Positions 1 through 5,799 of a DNA stretch of 5,799 bases are shown here, one piece after another. Position numbers and translations under genes: made by a program. The stretch covers positions 1-5,799 of the forward strand of contig JANQGN010000007.1 of the NCBI GenBank assembly GCA_028277295.1, given 5' to 3'. The notes under the pieces are model-generated. The model was not told where the DNA came from and ran no database searches. It saw only the letters and a list, made by a program, of their open reading frames with translations. The DNA comes from Rhodospira sp. (GTDB lineage Bacteria; Pseudomonadota; Alphaproteobacteria; Rhodospirillales; Rhodospirillaceae). Positions within the stretch are counted from its first letter, which is position 1. Each line of letters opens with the position of its first letter.

Positions 1-1097
<1,097 letters not shown>

Positions 1098-1104
1098 GGT
1101 TTGA

Positions 1105-1110
1105 CCCCTT
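1105..1110 (-). promoter_or_regulatory. Ribosome binding site deciding the TTG start of ftsH
   Basis: On the minus strand AAGGGG lies seven bases before the TTG codon at 1095-1097. The later in-frame ATG at 1071-1073 has no comparable purine-rich site at the right distance. This supports TTG initiation. Confidence 0.6.
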
Positions 1111-1133
1111 TCCCGAAGGTATCCCCGGCGAGT

Positions 1134-1160
1134 CGCGATCGGGCATGGACAATGATCGCG
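1134..1160. repeat. Inverted repeat in the tilS-ftsH gap
   Basis: Perfect 7-bp arms CGCGATC (1134-1140) and GATCGCG (1154-1160) are separated by 13 bases. The repeat lies 37 bp upstream of the ftsH start. It could be an operator-like dyad or a leader stem. No T-run follows, so it is not an intrinsic terminator. I see no convincing sigma70 or heat-shock promoter in this 99-bp gap. Confidence 0.35.
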
Positions 1161-1196
1161 GCCCCGGCCGGCGGCCAGTCGCGCGCGCCGTCTGTA

Positions 1197-2624
1197 CTAC
1201 ATGGGTCCATCGTTCGCCCTGGCAAGGCACGTTGGCGGCGCCGTGAGCGGCAGGCTGGGCGCGAAACGGGCCGTCCAGGGAGCCTCCGCCTCCACGCCGG
1301 TGCCAGCCAGCGACGACAACGGATGAGCATAGCGGATGTGGAGCCCGGCACAAGCATCGCCAAGAGGATCGGCTCCGCCGCCCAGAACCACCGGCAGGCC
1401 GGCCCGCGCCGACACTGGCAAGACGTCGGTGGTGGGCACCGGCAAGCCCGCGTCGCGGCGCGCGGCGGCCACCGCCGCCCAGCCCAAGGTGTCCAGCGCC
1501 ACCACCCACAGGCGCCCCTCCGGCTGGCCCGACCGGCCGGGCGACAGCACGAAGCGGCCATCCCAGGTGATCTCCGATGTCCCCAGAGGCTGAGGGGGAG
1601 GCCAGTGGCGGGCCTCGCGCGCCACCAGCCAGGTTGGCGCCCCGGCCTCCGGCATGACGCGGCACCGGCCCAGGGTCAACCCGGCGCCCCCCTCCCTTGG
1701 CCCGGTCAGCGCCGCCCGCAGGCACGCGAGCGCCCGGCGCACGGGTGCCTCGCGGGGGGGGCGCGGGGTGCCGCCCACGCACGCCAGCAGCCGTCCCAGG
1801 GCCGCGCGCGCCTCGCTGTCGGGCGGCACGAGCAGGGCGGCCATGTCCACCCGGGCGAACCCCTCGGGATGAAGCACCACGGCGCGCGTCAGCCTGGCAT
1901 TGATCCGCTGGGTCGCCTCGGCGCGGCGCTCGGCGGCGCGGGTGGCGGCCAGGGCCAGCCCGGCGGCGGTCACCTCGGCCTCGGCCAGCGCCGGCCCCAG
2001 GCGGCGCAGGCGCACCCGCTGGAAGGTGTCGTCCCGGTTGCTGGGGTCCTCGATCCAGGGATGGCCGCGTGCCCGCAGGGTGGCCCGGGTGGCCGCGCCG
2101 GGCACCGACAGCAGCGGCCGCAGCAGGCGCACCGAGCGCCGGTAGGCGACCGGTGCCATGGCCGCCAGGCCGTCGGGACCGCTGCCCCGCCCCAGGCGCT
2201 GCAACACGGTCTCCGCCTGGTCATCCCGGTGATGGGCCAGAAGCAGGTCGAGCACACCGTGGCTCCGGCACCAGCCCTCCAGCAGGTCCAGGCGCGCGGT
2301 CCGGGCCGCCGCCTGGACGCCATGGGCGGGCTTGGCGCCGGTCCAGGCCAGGGTGTGATGAGCGATCCCGGCGGCGGCCATCCAGTCGGCCACCCGGGCG
2401 GCCTCGGCGGCGGCGTCTGGACGCAATCCGTGATCCACCGTCAGGGCCGCGACCGTTCCGCCCCGAGCGCGGGCCCAGTCGGCCGTCAGCAACACCAGGG
2501 CCAGGCTGTCGGCGCCCCCGGACACAGCCACCGCCAGGCGCGGCGCCGGCTCGAAGGGACCCAGGGGGGCCATCAGGGCCGCGAAGCGCGCCTTGCCGAG
2601 CCCTGACGAGAGGTCCGCGTCCAT
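1197..2624 (-). CDS. tilS: tRNA(Ile)-lysidine synthetase TilS
   Basis: TilS uses ATP and lysine to convert the wobble cytidine (C34) of the CAU-anticodon tRNA-Ile to lysidine, so that it reads AUA and is charged with isoleucine; it acts in the cytoplasm and is normally essential. The 475-aa product has the N-type ATP pyrophosphatase P-loop SGGADS (35-40), the LTVDHGLR strand (61-68), AHHRDDQAET (130-139), and IEDPSNRD followed by the RVRLR segment (191-206), all TilS hallmarks. The remaining ~265 residues are poorly conserved Ala/Arg/Pro-rich sequence corresponding to the linker and C-terminal region; the length is slightly above the usual ~430-450 aa. The ATG at 2622-2624 has GAGGGA nine bases upstream and puts the P-loop at the usual distance from the start. 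It begins 35 bp after the cpoB stop, so cotranscription is likely. Linkage to ftsH downstream is a common alphaproteobacterial arrangement. Confidence 0.96.
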   Translation of the reverse strand: MDADLSSGLGKARFAALMAPLGPFEPAPRLAVAVSGGADSLALVLLTADWARARGGTVAALTVDHGLRPDAAAEAARVADWMAAAGIAHHTLAWTGAKPAHGVQAAARTARLDLLEGWCRSHGVLDLLLAHHRDDQAETVLQRLGRGSGPDGLAAMAPVAYRRSVRLLRPLLSVPGAATRATLRARGHPWIEDPSNRDDTFQRVRLRRLGPALAEAEVTAAGLALAATRAAERRAEATQRINARLTRAVVLHPEGFARVDMAALLVPPDSEARAALGRLLACVGGTPRPPREAPVRRALACLRAALTGPREGGAGLTLGRCRVMPEAGAPTWLVAREARHWPPPQPLGTSEITWDGRFVLSPGRSGQPEGRLWVVALDTLGWAAVAAARRDAGLPVPTTDVLPVSARAGLPVVLGGGADPLGDACAGLHIRYAHPLSSLAGTGVEAEAPWTARFAPSLPLTAPPTCLARANDGPM

Positions 2625-2659
2625 GTCATGAGGTCCCTCGCCCGGAAACGACGGCCGAC

Positions 2660-3574
2660 TCAGCAGTCGTTGCGGCGCATCTGGTCATCGACCTGACGAC
2701 GCAGGGTCGACGCCACATCCGGGTAGTCGGCCCTGAACTTCTGGAAGGCCGCGCAGGCCTCGCGCTTCTTGCCCAGGGCAGACATGGACATGCCCAGCTT
2801 GAACAGGTTGTCCGGTGTCTTGCTGCCCCCGGGATACGCCTTGAAGCCCTTGGCGAAGGCCACCGCGGCGTTCTCGTAGTCGCCTCGCGCGTAGTGGGTC
2901 TCCCCCAGCCAGTATTGCGCGTTGCCGGCCAGGGAGTGGCTCGGGTTGGTCACGATGAACGCGGCGAACGCCTGTTCGGCGCGCCCGTAATCGCCCTGGC
3001 GCAGCAGCGAGAACGCGTGGCCGTACTGCGCATCGGGTGTGCCGGACGGCAACACCGCGACGGCGGTTGGGGCCGGGGCGGTCGCCGGTGGCGCGAACCC
3101 GCCGCCCAGCCCGTCCTCGGGCTGGGGCGCGGGTAGGTATCCGAGAACACCGGAGTCCGGCGCCAACGCCGGCCCGGAAGGCGATGGGGGCGGGGTGGAC
3201 GCGGGACGCGGCGCCGGGGACGGACTTGATGCCGGGCGCGCTCTGGCGGCGTCGCCGCCGGTGCCCTCAAGCTCCCGCAACCGCAGATCCGTGTCGCGGT
3301 TCAGCAGGTCGAGACGCTGCTCCAACTGTCGGGTCCGGAAGGTGGCCTGTTCCAACTCTCCGGTCAGGGTGCGCACCAGGCCCTCAAGCTGGGAGATGCG
3401 AACCTGAAGGTCGGCGACCACCGGGCGCAGGTCCTGCTGCTGGGCCAGCGCGGCGCGTCCCGGCAACGCCAGCGCGCCCAGGCCGGTCACAAGGGCCAGG
3501 GCGAGCGTCAGGGTCGGCGCCGCCCCCGCTGCGGCGCCAATGGACCGCGGGAAGACCTGCATGGTGGGGCGCAT
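2660..3574 (-). CDS. cpoB: Tol-Pal system protein CpoB (YbgF): periplasmic coiled-coil/TPR protein
   Basis: In E. coli CpoB sits in the periplasm at the septum and couples the Tol machine to PBP1B-driven peptidoglycan synthesis during constriction. The 304-aa product shows a long signal peptide with a hydrophobic core (~19-38) and an ALA cleavage site (42-44). An N-terminal coiled coil follows (~50-103, heptad leucines, the trimerisation region in E. coli), then a low-complexity Pro/Ala/Ser linker (~107-180), then three TPR-like repeats (about 181-215, 218-250, 255-287) with the conserved YWLGETHYARGDYENA and LFKLGMSMSALGK segments. The Pro/Ala linker is long. Cys274 is in the last TPR, and Cys304 is the final residue. 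The ATG at 3572-3574 is preceded by GAGGAGG nine bases upstream; a second ATG four codons later has no such site. The gene lies next to pal as expected, but 448 bp away and beyond a terminator, so it probably has its own promoter. The family assignment is secure; the detailed role is inferred from E. coli. Confidence 0.95.
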   Translation of the reverse strand: MRPTMQVFPRSIGAAAGAAPTLTLALALVTGLGALALPGRAALAQQQDLRPVVADLQVRISQLEGLVRTLTGELEQATFRTRQLEQRLDLLNRDTDLRLRELEGTGGDAARARPASSPSPAPRPASTPPPSPSGPALAPDSGVLGYLPAPQPEDGLGGGFAPPATAPAPTAVAVLPSGTPDAQYGHAFSLLRQGDYGRAEQAFAAFIVTNPSHSLAGNAQYWLGETHYARGDYENAAVAFAKGFKAYPGGSKTPDNLFKLGMSMSALGKKREACAAFQKFRADYPDVASTLRRQVDDQMRRNDC

Positions 3575-3840
3575 GGCAACCTGCCTCCTCTCCTGCGCGA
3601 CTCGGTGTTCTGCCGTGGTGGTCGCGCGACCGATGCCTCACACCTGAGGTGGATGCGTCTGACACATCCGCCAAACGGCACCGGTCAGCGCCCCCATACG
3701 GCCACCCCCCCAATGCTTCCTTGGGGATGACGCTTGAGGGGGCCGGGTGCGAGAGCGGGCCGGCCACGCACGTCAACGGTCACGGTCAATAACCGTCGGT
3801 ATCACTGTCGCGTATCGCGGTTTCTTGGCGCAATGATGGC
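3575..3840 (-). promoter_or_regulatory. cpoB upstream region with clustered dyads; no clear promoter seen
   Basis: This is the 266 bp between the terminator region behind pal and the cpoB start. A terminator lies upstream, so the cpoB promoter should be here, but I could not find a good -35/-10 pair. Visible elements are a GAGGAGG ribosome site (3584-3590), a perfect 12-bp palindrome GGTCGCGCGACC (3620-3631) and a 5-bp stem CCTCA/TGAGG (3636-3649). There is also a 7-bp stem with one G-U pair in the minus-strand RNA (3651-3669) and a 6-bp stem CCCCAA/TTGGGG (3708-3726). A short ACGGT/ACCGT dyad (3782-3796) overlaps a tandem GACCGT on the minus strand. Any of these could be an operator or leader structure; function is unproven. 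Confidence 0.4.
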
Positions 3841-3841
3841 G

Positions 3842-3881
3842 ACGACAAAACAAACATGGCGCCTTCGGAGGCGAAGGCGCC
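3842..3881 (-). terminator. Rho-independent terminator downstream of pal
   Basis: A perfect 10-bp inverted repeat, GGCGCCTTCG (3858-3867) and CGAAGGCGCC (3872-3881), encloses a four-base loop. Read on the minus strand it is followed by ATGTTTGTTTTG, a T-rich stretch matching an intrinsic terminator. It lies 141 bp beyond the pal stop codon and points away from pal, so it should end the pal transcript and separate it from cpoB. On the plus strand the stem is not followed by T-rich sequence, so it is directional. Confidence 0.85.
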
Positions 3882-3982
3882 GACGCTGGCCAAACAGTTG
3901 GACAAGAAAAACGCTCCCCGCGCGGGCCGCCGGCGCGTGTGATCCGGCGGACTACGGCGCGGTGGACGACTCAAGTCCATGC

Positions 3983-4007
3983 CCGGCCTGGGGCTCGCCC
4001 AGGCCGG
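3983..4007 (-). repeat. Strong stem-loop directly after the pal stop codon
   Basis: A perfect 10-bp inverted repeat, CCGGCCTGGG (3983-3992) and CCCAGGCCGG (3998-4007), has a five-base loop. It begins 15 bp after the pal stop. The minus-strand sequence after it (GCATGGACTTGAG) has no T-run, so it is not a canonical intrinsic terminator. It more likely protects the 3' end of the mRNA or aids termination at the second hairpin further on. The role is inferred. Confidence 0.6.
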
Positions 4008-4022
4008 TTGGGGCAAGACGGC

Positions 4023-4508
4023 TTAACGCAGGGCCGTGACGCCACGGCGATTGCGCGACCAGCAGCTTTCGCTTGGCTGGGTGCAGGTCGGGCGCTCCTT
4101 GCCATAGGACACGGTGGACACCCGGTTGCCCGGCACGCCGAGGGACTCCAGGTAGGTCTCCACGGCGTTGGCGCGCCGCGCGCCGAGGGCGAGGTTGTAC
4201 TCGCGGGTGCCGCGCTCATCCGCGTGGCCCTCGATGGTCACGGTAAAGCGCGGGTACTGCTGCAACCAGGCGGCCTGGCGGCGCAGGACCTGCTGCGCCT
4301 CGCCGCTCAGGGAGTAGGAATCGAAGGCGAACAGGACGCGGTCGCCGACGATCTGCATGAACTCCTGCTGGCTGCCCGCCGCCGGGCCAGTGGCCGCGGC
4401 CACCGGGGCGGCGCCGCCGCCCGTCTGACCGGAGCCGGACTCCGGCGTGGTGGAGCAAGCGCCCAGGAACACCAGCGCGGCCACAACCGAAACGACTTTG
4501 AACTTCAT
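4023..4508 (-). CDS. pal: Peptidoglycan-associated outer-membrane lipoprotein Pal
   Basis: Pal is anchored in the inner leaflet of the outer membrane by its lipidated N-terminus, binds peptidoglycan through its OmpA-like domain, and is moved to division sites by TolB and the TolQRA motor. The 161-aa product has a lipoprotein signal peptide with lipobox LGAC, giving lipidated Cys18 followed by Ser19 (not the Asp retention signal). A short Gly/Ala/Pro/Thr-rich tether (~20-45) precedes the OmpA-like domain (~55-161). That domain contains TIEGHADERGTREYNLALGARRANAV (91-116) with the diaminopimelate-binding Asp97 and the RRA arginines, then VSYGKERP (133-140) and the terminal NRRGVT. Two cysteines in the last loop (142 and 149) could form a disulfide. 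I chose the ATG at 4506-4508 because GGAGAAG lies six bases upstream; an in-frame TTG five codons earlier overlaps that ribosome site. tolB is upstream, cpoB downstream. Confidence 0.97.
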   Translation of the reverse strand: MKFKVVSVVAALVFLGACSTTPESGSGQTGGGAAPVAAATGPAAGSQQEFMQIVGDRVLFAFDSYSLSGEAQQVLRRQAAWLQQYPRFTVTIEGHADERGTREYNLALGARRANAVETYLESLGVPGNRVSTVSYGKERPTCTQPSESCWSRNRRGVTALR

Positions 4509-4514
4509 CGGGAA

Positions 4515-4521
4515 CTTCTCC
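4515..4521 (-). promoter_or_regulatory. Ribosome binding site deciding the pal start
   Basis: GGAGAAG on the minus strand lies six bases before the ATG at 4506-4508. A possible upstream in-frame TTG start (4521-4523) overlaps this site, so the ATG is preferred. Confidence 0.7.
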
Positions 4522-4724
4522 AAGGCCGAAGAAACACCGCCCGCGGGGTTCCGCGCGGCATGAGATGACCCACGGTCACGGGCCCTTGACGGCGGGCGAT
4601 GACCGCGTGTGAACCCGGGCGCGGCCGATACGGTGGGCGTGCCGGAGCACGGCGCGTGACCCTTGCCCGCCGATGATCGTCGCCACCCAGCCCGGGCGAC
4701 CGTCCCCCCCCAAGCGGGCGCGCG

Positions 4725-4753
4725 TTTCTACCCGATAAGCGGACGCCGGACAA
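4725..4753 (-). promoter_or_regulatory. Possible second, weaker pal promoter
   Basis: On the minus strand TTGTCC (4748-4753) and TAGAAA (4725-4730) are separated by 17 bases. Each box matches four of six sigma70 consensus positions. It lies just downstream of the stronger promoter, so it may be an alternative start or chance. Confidence 0.3.
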
Positions 4754-4764
4754 CAGCGGCATGC

Positions 4765-4792
4765 ATTCTAGGAGGGGACGCGGAAATGGCAA
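4765..4792 (-). promoter_or_regulatory. Sigma70-like promoter upstream of pal
   Basis: On the minus strand TTGCCA (4787-4792) and TAGAAT (4765-4770) are separated by 16 bases. Each box matches five of six consensus positions, which stands out in such GC-rich DNA. It lies 53 bp after the tolB stop and points to pal, suggesting that pal can be transcribed independently of tolB. Confidence 0.6.
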
Positions 4793-4795
4793 GAG

Positions 4796-4824
4796 CACGA
4801 CGGCGACTCAGAACGGGCGTCGTG
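4796..4824. repeat. Inverted repeat between tolB and the pal promoter
   Basis: Perfect 7-bp arms CACGACG (4796-4802) and CGTCGTG (4818-4824) are separated by 15 bases. The repeat begins 21 bp past the tolB stop and ends three bases before the -35 box of the pal promoter. No T-run follows, so it is at best a weak terminator; it could also be an operator-like dyad. Confidence 0.35.
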
Positions 4825-4844
4825 GGGGCGAGCCGGGGGCAGGG

Positions 4845-5799
4845 TCATGGCAGGAGCGGCGACCAGGCGGGATCCGACGCGTCGGTGGGGGTGGACACCG
4901 GACGTTCATTGAAGCCGGTGAGGTCAACGCTATAGAGGCGCGACCCGCCGCCCGGCTGTTGGCGGAAGAACATGACCACGCGTCCGTTGGGCGCCCAGGT
5001 GGGGCCCTCGACCAGATACCCTTCGGAGAGGATGCGCTCGCCCGATCCATCGGGCTTCATGACCCCGATAAAGAACCGCCCGCCCTTCATCTTGGTGAAG
5101 GCGATCAGGTCGCCGCGCGGCGACCAGACCGGCGTCGCGTAACGACCGTCGCCAAAGCTGATGCGCTCCGCCCCGCCACCGGCCGCGCTCATCACATAGA
5201 TCTGCTGGGCGCCGCCACGGTCGCTGTTGAAGGTGATGCGCGCCCCGTCCGGCGAGAAGGACGGCGAGGTGTCGATGCCGGGATGGTCGGTCAGGCGCCG
5301 CGACTGGCGGGTTCGCAGGTCCATCACATGGATGTCGGCGTTGCCGCCCTGGGACATGCTCATGACCACGCGATTGCCATCGGGCGAGAAGCGCGGCGCG
5401 AAGGTCATGCCCGGGAAGTTGCCCAGCAGTTCCTGACGGCCGCTGTCGATGTTGAACAGATAGACCCGGGGCACGCCCTGGTAATAGGACATGTAGGTGA
5501 TTTCCTGCGCCGTCGGCGAGAAGCGCGGTGTCAGCACCAGGGCCTGACCGTCGGTCAGGGTGCGGTTGTTGGCGCCGTCCTGGTCCATGATGGCCAGCCG
5601 CTTGACGCGATTGGTGGCCGGGCCGGTCTCGGCGATGTAGACAATGCGGGTGTCGAAGTAGCCATCCTCGCCCGTCAGCGCCTTGTAGATTTCGTCGGCC
5701 ACCATGTGCGCGGCGCGCCGCCAGTTGGCGGGCTCGGTGACAATCTGGGTGCCCACCAGTTGCTGGGCGGCGAACACGTCCCACAGCCGGAAGCCCACC
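4845..5799 (-). CDS. tolB: Tol-Pal system translocation protein TolB (C-terminal part, 5' end outside window)
   Basis: TolB is a periplasmic protein whose C-terminal beta-propeller binds Pal and whose N-terminus contacts TolA, helping to relocate Pal during outer-membrane constriction. About 317 codons are visible; the family is ~430-450 aa, so the signal peptide and most of the N-terminal domain lie beyond the right edge. The end of the N-terminal domain (~1-45 here, with LWDVFAAQQLVGTQ and WRRAAHMVADEIYKALTGEDGYF) leads into the propeller. Its blades are marked by WD40-like motifs: PRFSPTAQEITYMS (91-104), PRFSPDGNRVVMS (135-147), PSFSPDGARITF (179-190), PVWSPRGDLIAF (223-234), PTWAPNGRVVMF (266-277) and a closing PAWSPLLP (310-317). 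The first codon in the window is internal; the GTG there is not a start. pal follows after 336 bp, a longer gap than in compact tol operons. Confidence 0.97.
   Translation of the reverse strand, partial: VGFRLWDVFAAQQLVGTQIVTEPANWRRAAHMVADEIYKALTGEDGYFDTRIVYIAETGPATNRVKRLAIMDQDGANNRTLTDGQALVLTPRFSPTAQEITYMSYYQGVPRVYLFNIDSGRQELLGNFPGMTFAPRFSPDGNRVVMSMSQGGNADIHVMDLRTRQSRRLTDHPGIDTSPSFSPDGARITFNSDRGGAQQIYVMSAAGGGAERISFGDGRYATPVWSPRGDLIAFTKMKGGRFFIGVMKPDGSGERILSEGYLVEGPTWAPNGRVVMFFRQQPGGGSRLYSVDLTGFNERPVSTPTDASDPAWSPLLP

Larger units (their letters stand above)
4509..4757 (-). promoter_or_regulatory. Long 5' leader of pal (predicted)
   Basis: If transcription begins just downstream of the TAGAAT box (about 4757), pal has a leader of roughly 250 bases. 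It holds two small perfect stems, CGTGC/GCACG with a four-base loop (4638-4651) and CGCGG/CCGCG with a four-base loop (4542-4555); the latter lies about 20 bases before the ribosome site. I recognise no riboswitch family or tRNA in it. The leader length depends on the promoter call. Confidence 0.35.

Noticed and set aside
3037..3792. 251-codon plus-strand frame opposite cpoB and its upstream region
   Set aside because: Its composition is that of an antisense shadow, rich in Arg, Pro and Ala, with no recognisable domain.
3907..3926. TTTTT run on the minus strand after a GC-rich palindrome (CCCGCGCGGG), as a possible extra terminator
   Set aside because: The best stem is short or contains a mismatch, and the T-run begins several bases beyond it, so it does not fit an intrinsic terminator as well as the 3842-3881 element.
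3786..4016. 76-codon minus-strand frame between pal and cpoB
   Set aside because: It runs through both stem-loops including the terminator, so the codons there are explained by the hairpins, and it has no family resemblance.
4505..4798. Minus-strand frame filling the pal leader, ending with an ATGA overlap at the pal start; it contains an 18-codon ATG frame (4505-4561)
   Set aside because: The GTG start lies upstream of the predicted promoter -35 box and has no ribosome site, and the product is Arg/Pro-rich. The 18-codon version could in theory couple translation to pal, but its ribosome site is poor and pal has its own good one.
4786..4935. Small plus-strand frame (49 codons) with AGGAGGGG eight bases before its ATG
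   Set aside because: The ribosome site is tempting, but the frame uses many rare codons for this DNA (AGA, CGA, AGG, TCA, CTA), is Arg/Gly-rich, overlaps the tolB 3' end in antisense and has no clear promoter. Conservation would be needed to revive it.
5796..5798. GTG at the right edge as the start of tolB
   Set aside because: The sequence here aligns with the middle of TolB's N-terminal domain; about 110-130 residues including the signal peptide should precede it.

Overview
The window is a GC-rich (roughly two-thirds G+C by eye) stretch of chromosomal housekeeping DNA. All five recognisable genes lie on the minus strand. In transcription order (right to left) they are tolB (3' part), pal, cpoB (ybgF), tilS and ftsH (5' part). 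The order tol-pal cluster, then tilS, then ftsH is typical of alphaproteobacteria. The protein sequences (FtsH, an alphaproteobacterial-type Pal and TolB, TilS) suggest a member of the Rhodospirillales or a close relative; that placement is inferred from composition, gene order and remembered family sequences, not from a search.

Layout: the right edge holds the last ~317 codons of tolB (N-terminal part and signal peptide outside the window). A 336-bp gap follows, carrying a good sigma70-like promoter and a long leader for pal. Pal is a complete outer-membrane lipoprotein. Downstream of pal is a 448-bp gap with a strong stem-loop just after the stop codon, then a clear rho-independent terminator, then the structured upstream region of cpoB. 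cpoB, tilS and ftsH follow with gaps of 35 and 99 bp and could be transcribed together. ftsH runs off the left edge inside its AAA+ domain, before the protease domain.

Functionally, TolB, Pal and CpoB belong to the Tol-Pal envelope system: TolB is the periplasmic propeller that binds Pal, Pal anchors the outer membrane to peptidoglycan, and CpoB links Tol energy use to septal peptidoglycan synthesis in E. coli. TilS modifies the wobble base of the AUA-reading tRNA-Ile, and FtsH is the membrane ATP-dependent protease. 

I found no mobile element, CRISPR array, tRNA, rRNA or defence-like gene, and no convincing novel system. The points worth a second look are regulatory: the terminator that separates pal from cpoB, pal's own promoter and long leader, the cluster of inverted repeats upstream of cpoB, and the TTG start of ftsH.
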